40,573 nucleotides of DNA from Rhizobiales bacterium Ga0077524 (lineage in GTDB: Bacteria; Pseudomonadota; Alphaproteobacteria; Rhizobiales; Hyphomicrobiaceae), in contig LNDR01000400.1 of the NCBI GenBank assembly GCA_001464755.1, forward strand, positions 1-40,573, in the 5' to 3' direction. The position numbers and the translations under genes were made by a program. This document shows, in pieces, positions 16,339 to 24,203 of the stretch; position 1 is the stretch's first letter, and the number at the start of each line of letters is the position of its first letter. The notes beneath the pieces are model-generated. The model did not search any database and was not told the DNA's origin. It saw only the letters and a list, made by a program, of their open reading frames with translations.

Positions 16339-17478
16339 TCAGGCTTTGGCGCCGAGCCGGCCCGACCCGAGCGCGGGGGCAGAGCGCGGATCGAGCGGCC
16401 AGCGCGCCCGCACGGGCGCATCCAGGCGGTCCGGACCATCGCCGCGTGTGAGCCGCTCCGCTCCCGCCCAGGCCACCATCGCGGCATTGTCGGTGCACAG
16501 TGCGATCGGTGGCAGAGCGAGCCGCCACCCACCGGCTGTCGCGAGCTGCGCCAGAGCCCCCCGCAGCCGCACATTGGCCGCGACACCGCCCGCCACGACC
16601 AGCACGTGGTCCTGCGGCGGCGCCTGTCGCCGGCTCTCGACGAGAGCCATCGCCCGCCGGACCCGATCCGCGACCGCGGCGGCGGCCGTCGTCTCGAAAG
16701 CGGCGGCGATGTCGGCGACGTCGCGCTCGCTCAGCGGCGCGATGGCCGTGGCGGCAGTCCGCACCGCAGTTTTTAAGCCGGCGAACGAGAAATTCGGCTC
16801 CGGCCGCCCGACCATAGGTCGCGGTAGCGCAAACCGCCGGGCGTCGCCGTCCCGTGCGGCGGCCTCGACGGCAGGCCCCCCCGGAAAGCCGAGGCCGAGC
16901 AGCTTGGCTGTCTTGTCGAAGGCCTCGCCGAGCGCGTCGTCGATCGTCGTGCCCAGGCGGTCGTACCGTCCGACGTCGAGAACATCGATCAGCTGCGTGT
17001 GGCCGCCCGACACGAGCAGCAACAGGTACGGAGGCCTGAGTCCGTCTGTCAGCCCTACCGTCAAGGCATGCGCCTCGAGGTGATTGATGGCAAAAAGCGG
17101 CAAGTCATGCACCAGCGCGATCATCTTCGCCGTCGTCAAGCCCACGATCAGCCCACCGACGAGGCCTGGCCCCGCCGTCGCCGCGACGCCACCCAGGGCG
17201 CTCCATCCGATACCTGCTTCGTCCATCGCGGCACCAATGATCTCGTCGAGGCACTCCACATGCGCCCGCGCGGCGATCTCCGGCACCACTCCGCCATAGG
17301 CGCGATGCGCCTCCCACTGCGAGCGCACCACGTTCGAGAGGATCCGTCCCGTCCCGTCCGCTCGCCGCGCCACCACGGCCGCAGCCGTCTCGTCGCAACT
17401 CGTCTCGATGCCGAGCACGAGGCGCTCCGGCACTTCCCCGTCCAGACCTGACGCCTCGATCGTGCGCGGACTCGTCAC
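16339..17478 (-). CDS. tsaD: tRNA N6-adenosine threonylcarbamoyltransferase (t6A synthesis)
   Basis: Transfers the threonylcarbamoyl group to A37 of ANN-decoding tRNAs together with TsaB and TsaE. The family motifs are [17 protein letters not shown] (ASKHA phosphate-1), the metal-binding HLEAH (H133, H137), [30 protein letters not shown] and the final [12 protein letters not shown]. From a GTG at 17478 the product is 379 aa, about 20 residues longer at the N-terminus than many homologues; AAGG precedes this GTG by about 8 nt. The frame remains open 27 codons further upstream, but those residues are not TsaD-like. It is divergent from hemC across 105 nt, the standard arrangement in Hyphomicrobiales. 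Confidence 0.95.
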   Translation of the reverse strand: MTSPRTIEASGLDGEVPERLVLGIETSCDETAAAVVARRADGTGRILSNVVRSQWEAHRAYGGVVPEIAARAHVECLDEIIGAAMDEAGIGWSALGGVAATAGPGLVGGLIVGLTTAKMIALVHDLPLFAINHLEAHALTVGLTDGLRPPYLLLLVSGGHTQLIDVLDVGRYDRLGTTIDDALGEAFDKTAKLLGLGFPGGPAVEAAARDGDARRFALPRPMVGRPEPNFSFAGLKTAVRTAATAIAPLSERDVADIAAAFETTAAAAVADRVRRAMALVESRRQAPPQDHVLVVAGGVAANVRLRGALAQLATAGGWRLALPPIALCTDNAAMVAWAGAERLTRGDGPDRLDAPVRARWPLDPRSAPALGSGRLGAKA

Positions 17479-17497
17479 CGTTTGACCTTGGGGGTTT

Positions 17498-17517
17498 GCG
17501 CTCCCACGAAGGAGCGC
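17498..17517. promoter_or_regulatory. 7-bp perfect dyad in the tsaD/hemC divergent promoter region
   Basis: GCGCTCC (17498-17504) and GGAGCGC (17511-17517) flank a 6-nt spacer CACGAA. It lies 20 nt upstream of the tsaD start and 67 nt upstream of the hemC start. It could be an operator shared by both genes, or a tsaD leader hairpin. No regulator family can be named from the sequence. Confidence 0.35.
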
Positions 17518-17583
17518 GCATAAGCGTGTCCGAGGCCACGACTGTGGGCCACGACACATCGGCTATACCTTTGGAGAGGCAGT

Positions 17584-18507
17584 TTGCAAGCACGGACGGC
17601 TCGTATCGGCACGCGTGGCTCGCCACTCGCCTTGGCTCAGGCCCACGAGGTGCGCCAACGGCTGAGTCTGGCCCACGGCCTGCCCGAGTCGAGCCTGGAG
17701 ATCGTCGTCATCAAGACCACGGGCGATCGGATTCAAGATCGGCCTCTGGCTGAAGCCGGTGGCAAGGGATTGTTTACCAAGGAGATCGAGGAGGCGCTGC
17801 TCCGCGGCGACATCGACCTCGCGGTGCACTCCATGAAGGACATGCCGACGGTGCTGCCGGAGGGGCTTGCGATAACCGCAATTCTTCCGCGCGAGGACGT
17901 GCGGGATGCGTTCATATCCCTGACTTGGCCCTCGCTTGCGGCCATGCCGTCCGGCGCCCGCATCGGCACCTCCTCTCTACGCCGGGCCGCTCAGGTCCGG
18001 CGCTTGCGCCCCGATCTCGAGATCGTCGGCTTTCGCGGCAACGTCGAGACCCGCCTGGCCAAGTTGGCCGAAGGCGTGGCCGACGCCACCTATCTCGCCT
18101 GCGCGGGTCTCCGCCGCCTCGGCAAGGCTGATCGGATCACCCACGCCGTCGATCCCGAGGATATGTTGCCGGCGGTGGCTCAGGGCGCCATCGGCATCGA
18201 GATCCGCGCAAACGACAAGGCCAGCGCCGACCTCGCTGCACGCATCGACGATGCGCCCAGTGCTCGCGTCGTCGAGACCGAGCGCGCCTTTCTGGCGCGC
18301 CTTGAAGGTTCGTGCCGAACTCCGATTGCGGCGCTCGCGACCTTGGCCGGCCCAGACATCGTCCTCAAAGGCGAGATTCTGACGCCGAGCGGCAGCATTT
18401 CTTTGCGAGCCGAGCGCAAAGGTCCGGTGTCCGATCGGATCGCACTCGCCATTGACGCCGCCGACGAGCTGAAATCCAAAGGCGGATCCGGCTTCTTCTC
18501 CGTCTGA
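17584..18507 (+). CDS. hemC: Hydroxymethylbilane synthase (porphobilinogen deaminase)
   Basis: Condenses four porphobilinogens into hydroxymethylbilane; cytosolic tetrapyrrole synthesis; 307 aa. It opens RIGTRGSPLALAQAHEVRQR. It keeps the catalytic aspartate in HSMKDMP (D86), the substrate-binding arginines in GTSSLRRAAQ (R133, R134) and VGFRGNVETRL, and the dipyrromethane-cofactor cysteine C244 in LEGSCRTPIAA. The start is a TTG at 17584 with GGAGAGG 5-7 nt upstream; no better in-frame ATG exists near it. It heads a probable operon with hemD (34-nt gap), the mitofilin-like gene and hemY. Confidence 0.96.
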   Translation: MQARTARIGTRGSPLALAQAHEVRQRLSLAHGLPESSLEIVVIKTTGDRIQDRPLAEAGGKGLFTKEIEEALLRGDIDLAVHSMKDMPTVLPEGLAITAILPREDVRDAFISLTWPSLAAMPSGARIGTSSLRRAAQVRRLRPDLEIVGFRGNVETRLAKLAEGVADATYLACAGLRRLGKADRITHAVDPEDMLPAVAQGAIGIEIRANDKASADLAARIDDAPSARVVETERAFLARLEGSCRTPIAALATLAGPDIVLKGEILTPSGSISLRAERKGPVSDRIALAIDAADELKSKGGSGFFSV

Positions 18508-18541
18508 GACGCGGCGCCACCCCGACCAGGCCGGAGGCTTC

Positions 18542-19276
18542 ATGCACGTCCTCGTCACCCGCCCGGAGCCCGACAGCATCAAGCTCGTTGGCCTCCTCGA
18601 GCAGCACGGCCACGAGGCGACGGCGGCGCCGCTGTCGTCATTCGTGCCGTTGGGCCTCGAATCCGAGGCGCTGGAGGGTGTCACGGGGCTCATTGCCACC
18701 AGCCGCAATGCGCTACGCGCCCTCGTCGGCTCAGATGCATTGGCGGTCGCCCGCAACCTGACGGTGTTCACTGTCGGCGGTGCCACGGCGGAGGAGGCGC
18801 GGCGGATGGGCTTTTCGCGCGTCGTCAAGGGACCGGGCACTGCGTCCGATCTTGGTCCATTGATCGCCTCGCTCGTCGACTCTGCCGAGGATATGCTTCT
18901 TCACCTCGCGGGAGACCGCCTCGCCCATGACCTTGCCGGTGAGCTGCAGGAGCTTGGTATTCGCGTCGACAGCCACGTCGTCTACCGCATGGAGCACGCA
19001 CGGGTCTTGCCACCGCAAGCCTTGTCCGCCATCGGCGCCGGTGAGATCGATGCAGTCATGCTCATGTCGCCACAGGCGGCGACCATCTGGACCCGCATCG
19101 TCACCGCGCACGGTCTGGAGAAATCGACCCGCGACATCGTGCATTTGTGCTTGTCGGATGCGGTCGCTCGCCGGCTTGCGCCGCTGCGCGGCATCGAGAT
19201 CGAGGCGGCTGTTCGTCCGACCCTCGAAGAAATGCTTGCTCTAGTTGATCTCGCTGCGGCAAAATTGGGGGAATAG
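18542..19276 (+). CDS. hemD: Uroporphyrinogen-III synthase
   Basis: Cyclises hydroxymethylbilane with D-ring inversion to uroporphyrinogen III, directly after HemC. 244 aa. The N-terminus MHVLVTRPEPDSIKLVGLLE is the characteristic VTRP start; LIATSRNALRAL, FTVGGATAEEARRMGF and MLMSPQAATIW are the usual weakly conserved segments of the two-domain HemD fold. HemD is poorly conserved in general, so the assignment also rests on its position after hemC. GGAGG precedes the ATG at good spacing. Confidence 0.94.
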   Translation: MHVLVTRPEPDSIKLVGLLEQHGHEATAAPLSSFVPLGLESEALEGVTGLIATSRNALRALVGSDALAVARNLTVFTVGGATAEEARRMGFSRVVKGPGTASDLGPLIASLVDSAEDMLLHLAGDRLAHDLAGELQELGIRVDSHVVYRMEHARVLPPQALSAIGAGEIDAVMLMSPQAATIWTRIVTAHGLEKSTRDIVHLCLSDAVARRLAPLRGIEIEAAVRPTLEEMLALVDLAAAKLGE

Positions 19277-19386
19277 CAGTTTACCCCGTGGAAACTGCTC
19301 GGCTTTCCCAGGCCGCTCGATCGGCGCCTAGATCATGCGTCGTTCTGGAGCCCATCGTTCGCGTAAAGGCAGAGGATCAAGCCTCG

Positions 19387-21279
19387 ATGACCGACAAGAA
19401 AGATGGCCCGGGCCAGAAGGATGGGCCCGCAAAGGCCGGCGAGCGCGCTGCCGCCGACAGTGCTGCTAAACGCCCCCATGCGACCATCGACCTGAAGGCG
19501 GTCGAGGTGCGCCCCGTCTCGTCCAGCTCGGGTCCTGTCGCACCCAAGGCTGCGGAGCCGCCGGGCCCGAAGCCGCCCCAGGCAGCCGCACCTCGCAATC
19601 AGGCCGAGGCCGCGCGCAAAGTTTCCGCCGCGGCCCAGGCATCGGCGACGGGTAGCAGCCTACCAGCCGGCGGCTCGGCCTCGACCGCCAAGCCTTCAGC
19701 CGCCGCAACCTCCTCGGTGAGTTCGATAGGCGCAGCCGCCTCGGCAGCGACCGCCGCCAGTGCAACCTCGGGCGGCAGTGGTACGCCTCCACCAACTGCC
19801 GGCGGCAAGCGTGCCAGTGGCGGCTTCGGCTCGCATCTGATCTCCGGCCTCGTTGGCGGCGTTGTGGCGCTGTTCGGCGCGCCACTGGTCGCTCCGGTCG
19901 CCACCCACCTGTGGGAAGAGATCGGCGTGCCACCTCAGGTCACGCCCGTACCGCCCGAGGTCGCAAATCGCCTCGCGGCGCTCGAGAATAGGGCCGCCGC
20001 GCCGGTCCCGCCGCCCCTGCCTGAGAATGATCCCGCCCGAGCCAATGCAACCGCCGACGCCAACCGCAAGCGGATTGATGCGCTGCAGGCGCAACTCGCG
20101 GCGGTCGGTGAGATGCAGGCGCGCGCTCTCAAGCTCGCTGGCGACCTCGATCAACGTCTCGCCAAGGAGCCGCCAATCGCCGATGTGGGCGAGCGTCTCG
20201 TCACGCTCGAGCGGCAACTCACGGATCTCGGCGCCGCCGCCCGCGCCGAGCCCGATCGCGCAGGCCGCATCCCGCAGCTCGCGGCAATGACCGGCCGCAT
20301 CTCCGACCTGGAAGCCGCGCTCGCAGCCCGCGCCAGCGAGCTGCGCAAGGATGCCGCGCGCGAAATCGAGACGCGCATTGCTCCCATCTCCGAGGCGAGC
20401 GAGGCGGCACGTTCCGCGACCCAGCGGATCGATCGCGAGCTGGGCACCATGAAAGGCGAGACCAACCGTCTCGCCACCGGCCTGGACAAGGTCAAGACGG
20501 ACACGGAGCGCCTGCAACTCGCCCTCAAGACCGCGGGCGACGACACCGCCAAGCTCGGCGGGTCCATTGATGCCGTTCGGCGCGAACTCGAGGCGCGGAT
20601 TACGGCCTCGGCCAAGCCCGACGACGTGAGCGCCGCCGTCGCACCGCTGGCCAGCAAGCTCGGCGCCCTCGAGCGCAACCTGACGACGGTCGTCCAGAGC
20701 GAAGGCGAGCGCAATGCCACCGCGGAGCGCATCGTGCTGTCACTCGAGCTCGGCAACTTGAAGCGGGCCATGGAGCGCGGTGTTGCCTATGACCGTGAGC
20801 TGACCGAGGTCGCCAAGGTGTCCGGAACGCGTATCGATCTGCGTCCCCTGGAGGCGTACCGGAAGAAGGGTGTTCCGACCCTTTCCGAGCTGGCCGTCTC
20901 GTTTCGTCCCGTCGCGCACGCCATACTCGACGCCGAGACCGAGAAGGGCGACGGATCGGTCGTCGACCGGCTTCTGTCGGGGGCCAAGACGTTCGTGCGT
21001 GTTCGCAAGACCACGCACGCGAGCGGTGACAGAAGCCCGGAGGCCGTCGTCGCGCGCATCGACGACGCCTTGAAGGCCGGCCGCCTCGGCGAGGTCGTGA
21101 CCGAGGCCAAGGCGCTGGAGCGCCCGCCCGAGATCGCCAAGGAGTGGATCGCCACTGTCGAGGCACGCCAGACTGTCGAGGCGGCGCTGAAATCCATTGA
21201 TGAGGCCCTGAAGGCATCCCTCGGAGCTGGACCCGCAGCATCGCCCGCGCCCGCAGCGCAGAAGAAGGGCCAGCCATGA
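19387..21279 (+). CDS. Mitofilin-like inner-membrane protein (COG4223)
   Basis: 630 aa, the alphaproteobacterial relative of mitochondrial Mic60/mitofilin commonly found between hemD and hemY. Residues 1-145 are a low-complexity Ala/Pro/Lys/Ser-rich cytoplasmic arm. One membrane segment lies at about 149-172 (HLISGLVGGVVALFGAPLV). A long coiled coil of Glu/Arg/Ala heptads spans about 190-450, and a C-terminal helical mitofilin-type domain contains VAHAILDAETEKGDGSVVD. Homologues shape inner membranes and link them to the envelope; that is family knowledge, not shown here. I prefer the ATG at 19387 (AGAGGA upstream); a GTG at 19288 is possible but poorly spaced. The stop overlaps the hemY start by 4 nt. 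Confidence 0.88.
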   Translation: MTDKKDGPGQKDGPAKAGERAAADSAAKRPHATIDLKAVEVRPVSSSSGPVAPKAAEPPGPKPPQAAAPRNQAEAARKVSAAAQASATGSSLPAGGSASTAKPSAAATSSVSSIGAAASAATAASATSGGSGTPPPTAGGKRASGGFGSHLISGLVGGVVALFGAPLVAPVATHLWEEIGVPPQVTPVPPEVANRLAALENRAAAPVPPPLPENDPARANATADANRKRIDALQAQLAAVGEMQARALKLAGDLDQRLAKEPPIADVGERLVTLERQLTDLGAAARAEPDRAGRIPQLAAMTGRISDLEAALAARASELRKDAAREIETRIAPISEASEAARSATQRIDRELGTMKGETNRLATGLDKVKTDTERLQLALKTAGDDTAKLGGSIDAVRRELEARITASAKPDDVSAAVAPLASKLGALERNLTTVVQSEGERNATAERIVLSLELGNLKRAMERGVAYDRELTEVAKVSGTRIDLRPLEAYRKKGVPTLSELAVSFRPVAHAILDAETEKGDGSVVDRLLSGAKTFVRVRKTTHASGDRSPEAVVARIDDALKAGRLGEVVTEAKALERPPEIAKEWIATVEARQTVEAALKSIDEALKASLGAGPAASPAPAAQKKGQP

Positions 21280-22943
21280 TACGCGTCGTTCTGTACCTGG
21301 TCGGCGTGGCGGCCCTGGCAACCGGCTTGTCATGGCTGGCGGACCGGCCCGGCAGCCTTGTCATCAACTGGGAAGGCTACGAGGTCGAGACCAGCGTTTT
21401 CCGCGCCATCGTGCTGCTTGCGCTATTGGTCGCCACCGCGCTGTTCGTGTGGTCTCTGCTGCGCCAGATTTGGACGAGCCCCGCCATCCTCGGCAGCTAC
21501 TTCACCCGCCGCCGTCAGGAGCGCGGCCTCGATGCATTGTCGAGTGGCATGATCGCCATCGGCGCGGGAGACCGCTCCCTGGCGACGAAGCATGCCGTCC
21601 AGGCGCGCAAATCCTTGCCGAACGAGCCGCTGACCCACCTGCTGCGCGCCCAGGCCGCCCAACTCTCCGGCGACCGGGCCACGTCCCGTCGCATCTTCGA
21701 GGCCATGCTGGGCCAGCCCGATACCGAGCAGCTTGGTTTGCGTGGCCTGTTCCTGGAGGCCGAGCGTGAGGGCGAGGCGGAGGCCGCGCAGCAGTTCGCC
21801 GAGCGAGCCATGCGCTTGAACCCGCGCCTGGGTTGGCCAGTGGAGGCCCTGTTCGGCCAGCAGTGTCGCGAGGGCCGCTGGGACGAGGCGTTGGACACTC
21901 TGGCGACTGCGAAAAAGCACGGCCACTTCGACAAGGCCATTGCTGACCGCCGCCGCGCCGTCCTGCTTACCGCCCGGGCACAGGAACTGGAGGATACCAA
22001 CGGCGCCAAGGCCCTCGAACTCGCCGCCGATGCGCATAATCTGGCGCCGGATCTCATTCCGGCCGCCGTGATCGCGGGGCGCCAGTACGCATCGAGGGGA
22101 TCGACGGCCAAGGTCGCCAAGGTCGTCGAGCGGACCTGGAAGCTGGCCCAGCATCCCGATCTGGCGCTCGTTTATGCCTTTGCCCGGCCCGGTGACAGCC
22201 CCCGAGATCGTCTCGACCGCGTGCGCCGCCTCGCACCGATGGCATCGCACAGCCCAGAGGCGCAGATCGCTTTGGCCACGGCCGCCGTCGAGGCGCGCGA
22301 GTGGCGCGAGGCTCGCCAAGCCCTTGAGCCACTACTCGAGGACGGACTGTCGCAGCGCGTTTGCACATTGATGGCGCGCATCGAGGGTGAGGAGCATAAC
22401 GATGCTGGCCGCGTTCGCGAATGGCTCGGACGCGCCGCGGATGCACCGCGCGATCCGGCCTGGACGGCTGACGGCATCGTATCGGATCGCTGGCTGCCGA
22501 CCTCGCCCGCCAACGGCGCCCTCGACGTGTTCCAGTGGAAGGTGCCGCCAGAGGCCACCGGCGAGAGTGAAGCCGCGCTGGCCTTGAAGAAGATCGAGGA
22601 GTTGGTGCTTCTCGGCACGCGTCCCGCGCCGGCCGCCGCCGGGCCACACGACCGCCACCCTCCCGCGTCCGCGAGCGCTTCGGGTTCTGATATCGACGGC
22701 CGTTTGGAGCCTCGGAGTATCTCGTCGTCTGGCTTGCGGACGCGAACCAGCGATGCCGATCGGCCCATCACGGTCGAGGTACAGCCGGTAACGGCATCGA
22801 AAATGCCCACGGGCCCGACCTCGGGCAGTGCGACCGCGTCTGAGTCGGGCATACCGCTGCATCCACGACGAGCCACGCTCGGCGGGGGGCGTGAAGCCGT
22901 AAGCGACGCTGTCGTCGTCGAGACCGGTAAACCGAAGCCTTGA
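21276..22943 (+). CDS. hemY: HemY-type membrane protein, heme biosynthesis-associated
   Basis: 555 aa. Two N-terminal membrane helices (about 4-22 and 42-64) enclose the HemY_N signature WLADRPGSLVINWEGYEVET. A soluble TPR-like region follows (AEREGEAEAAQQFAERAMRL, GRWDEALDTLATAKKHGHF, ALELAADAHNLAPDLIPAAV), then the conserved WTADGIVSDRWLPTSPANGA and FQWKVPP. The last 130 residues are low-complexity. This is the proteobacterial HemY (TPR membrane protein), not the Bacillus protoporphyrinogen oxidase of the same name. The start overlaps the preceding stop (ATGA), implying translational coupling. Its exact biochemical role in heme synthesis is not settled. Confidence 0.92.
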   Translation: MIRVVLYLVGVAALATGLSWLADRPGSLVINWEGYEVETSVFRAIVLLALLVATALFVWSLLRQIWTSPAILGSYFTRRRQERGLDALSSGMIAIGAGDRSLATKHAVQARKSLPNEPLTHLLRAQAAQLSGDRATSRRIFEAMLGQPDTEQLGLRGLFLEAEREGEAEAAQQFAERAMRLNPRLGWPVEALFGQQCREGRWDEALDTLATAKKHGHFDKAIADRRRAVLLTARAQELEDTNGAKALELAADAHNLAPDLIPAAVIAGRQYASRGSTAKVAKVVERTWKLAQHPDLALVYAFARPGDSPRDRLDRVRRLAPMASHSPEAQIALATAAVEAREWREARQALEPLLEDGLSQRVCTLMARIEGEEHNDAGRVREWLGRAADAPRDPAWTADGIVSDRWLPTSPANGALDVFQWKVPPEATGESEAALALKKIEELVLLGTRPAPAAAGPHDRHPPASASASGSDIDGRLEPRSISSSGLRTRTSDADRPITVEVQPVTASKMPTGPTSGSATASESGIPLHPRRATLGGGREAVSDAVVVETGKPKP

Positions 22944-22966
22944 TCAACCGTGACTGGGGGTGACAG

Positions 22967-23440
22967 ATGGCCGACGCCGAAACGACCGGAATGCTGGAGC
23001 GGCGCCGCGTCGAGGCGAAGCTTCTCGCCCACGTCTACGCCACGCTGTGCGATAGCCACGGCAAGGAGACGGCTGCACGGATTGTCGGCGAGAGCGTGCG
23101 GCGCGCGGCGATCGAGCAGGGTGCCGAGATGGCCGAAACCCTTGGCGGCAAGACCTCCCTGGAGACATTCATTGCTGCACAGGAACCGTGGACACGAGGT
23201 GGCGCGCTGGCTGTCGAGATCGAGGAGGCAAGCGACAAGCGTTTCGCCTTCAAGGTGACGCGCTGCGAGTATGCACGCATGTACCGGGAGATGGGCCTCG
23301 GCGAGATCGGACACCTGCTGTCGTGCCAGCGAGACGGCACATTTTGCGAGGGTTACGATCCGAAGCTGAAGCTCGCGCGCACCCAGACCATCATGCAGGG
23401 CGCAAGCCACTGTGACTTCGAGTACACCTACGAAAAATGA
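22967..23440 (+). CDS. L-2-amino-thiazoline-4-carboxylic acid hydrolase family protein
   Basis: 157 aa, no signal peptide. The C-terminal half has the pattern of the ATC hydrolase family: VTRCEYARMYREMGLGEIGH, LLSCQRDGTFCEGYDP, then LARTQTIMQGASHCDFEY. The founding enzyme opens the thiazoline ring of ATC in Pseudomonas cysteine synthesis, and conserved Cys and His residues are likely catalytic. Most genomic homologues have no tested function. It starts 23 nt after hemY with a GGGGGT site, so it may be the last gene of the hem operon, although a link between ATC chemistry and heme is not known. Family assignment is good, substrate uncertain. Confidence 0.82.
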   Translation: MADAETTGMLERRRVEAKLLAHVYATLCDSHGKETAARIVGESVRRAAIEQGAEMAETLGGKTSLETFIAAQEPWTRGGALAVEIEEASDKRFAFKVTRCEYARMYREMGLGEIGHLLSCQRDGTFCEGYDPKLKLARTQTIMQGASHCDFEYTYEK

Positions 23441-23464
23441 TTGCGGACTAGCAGCGCCATACGA

Positions 23465-23989
23465 TCAACACGCGCGTGAGGTCAGGTCACCGTCACCGCT
23501 CCCGACGCTAACGTGCTGACGAGGGAAGGCATTGCGAAGGTAGATGCTCGACGGGCGACCCCAGAACCGCCAGGTCACATGCCCGATCGTGCTCTCCGCC
23601 AGCCATTTGCCGTCCTCGTTGAGCTTCTCAAGGGTCCACCGCCAGCGTCGGCCCGACAGCATGTCGACGCGAAGGCGCGCCTCACCGGCCAGAGCTGCCT
23701 CGAAGGTACGCCGGGCAATCTCATCGCAGTCGAATTCCTCGACCCAGTTGTCGAAATAGAGCGCAAAGCGCCCGCCCTCGACCATGGCCACCATGTCGAA
23801 GCCGCTGGGCCCCGAGGCTTTGACGGAGATGCCGGTTTGAGAGCGCGTCGTCTGCGCGCCACCGCAGTGGCGGATCGCAGCCTCCACGTCCCTGAGAAAC
23901 AAGTCCTCTTGTCTGGCAAGCATGAATTGCCGCTCTTGGTTGAATTCGCTCCCTTCGCCGCCCGTTCTGAATCGCAGGCGTAACGTCAT
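23465..23989 (-). CDS. Hypothetical protein
   Basis: 174 aa, not recognised. No signal peptide or membrane segment. Mixed alpha/beta composition: an N-terminal helix (QERQFMLARQEDLFLRDVEA), a strand-rich core (GFDMVAMVEGGRFALYFDNW, RRWRWTLEKLNEDGKWLAES), and a Trp-containing WRFWGRPSSIYLRNAF near the end. The SD site at 23989 is weak; the in-frame ATG at 23923 (MLARQEDLF) is an alternative start. It converges on the ATC-hydrolase gene with only 24 nt between stops, and coding potential on the other strand is lower here. Confidence 0.6.
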   Translation of the reverse strand: MTLRLRFRTGGEGSEFNQERQFMLARQEDLFLRDVEAAIRHCGGAQTTRSQTGISVKASGPSGFDMVAMVEGGRFALYFDNWVEEFDCDEIARRTFEAALAGEARLRVDMLSGRRWRWTLEKLNEDGKWLAESTIGHVTWRFWGRPSSIYLRNAFPRQHVSVGSGDGDLTSRAC

Positions 23990-24137
23990 TCATTTGTTGC
24001 GCGCCGAGTTGCACTGGTCAATTCGAGACCTGTGGGTATCTGCTGCGATCGATAGAATGAACGCGAAGATGTGTCTCAATTTCGACACTTCAACCACATT
24101 TTAGGGCTCAGGCCCTGCAAAGTCATTAATGCGCGAA

Positions 24138-24165
24138 GGGCGGACCAGCGTTCACCGGTCCGCCC
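24138..24165 (-). terminator. Probable transcription terminator of clpB
   Basis: Perfect 9-bp stem (GGGCGGACC at 24138-24146, GGTCCGCCC at 24157-24165) with a 10-nt loop, 38 nt beyond the clpB stop. In the clpB direction the stem is followed by TTCGCGCATT, a poor U-tract. The position after a monocistronic gene supports a terminator role. Confidence 0.55.
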
Positions 24166-24203
24166 CGCTTGTCGATCTCGCGGCTCTTGTCGTTCCGCTT
24201 ACG

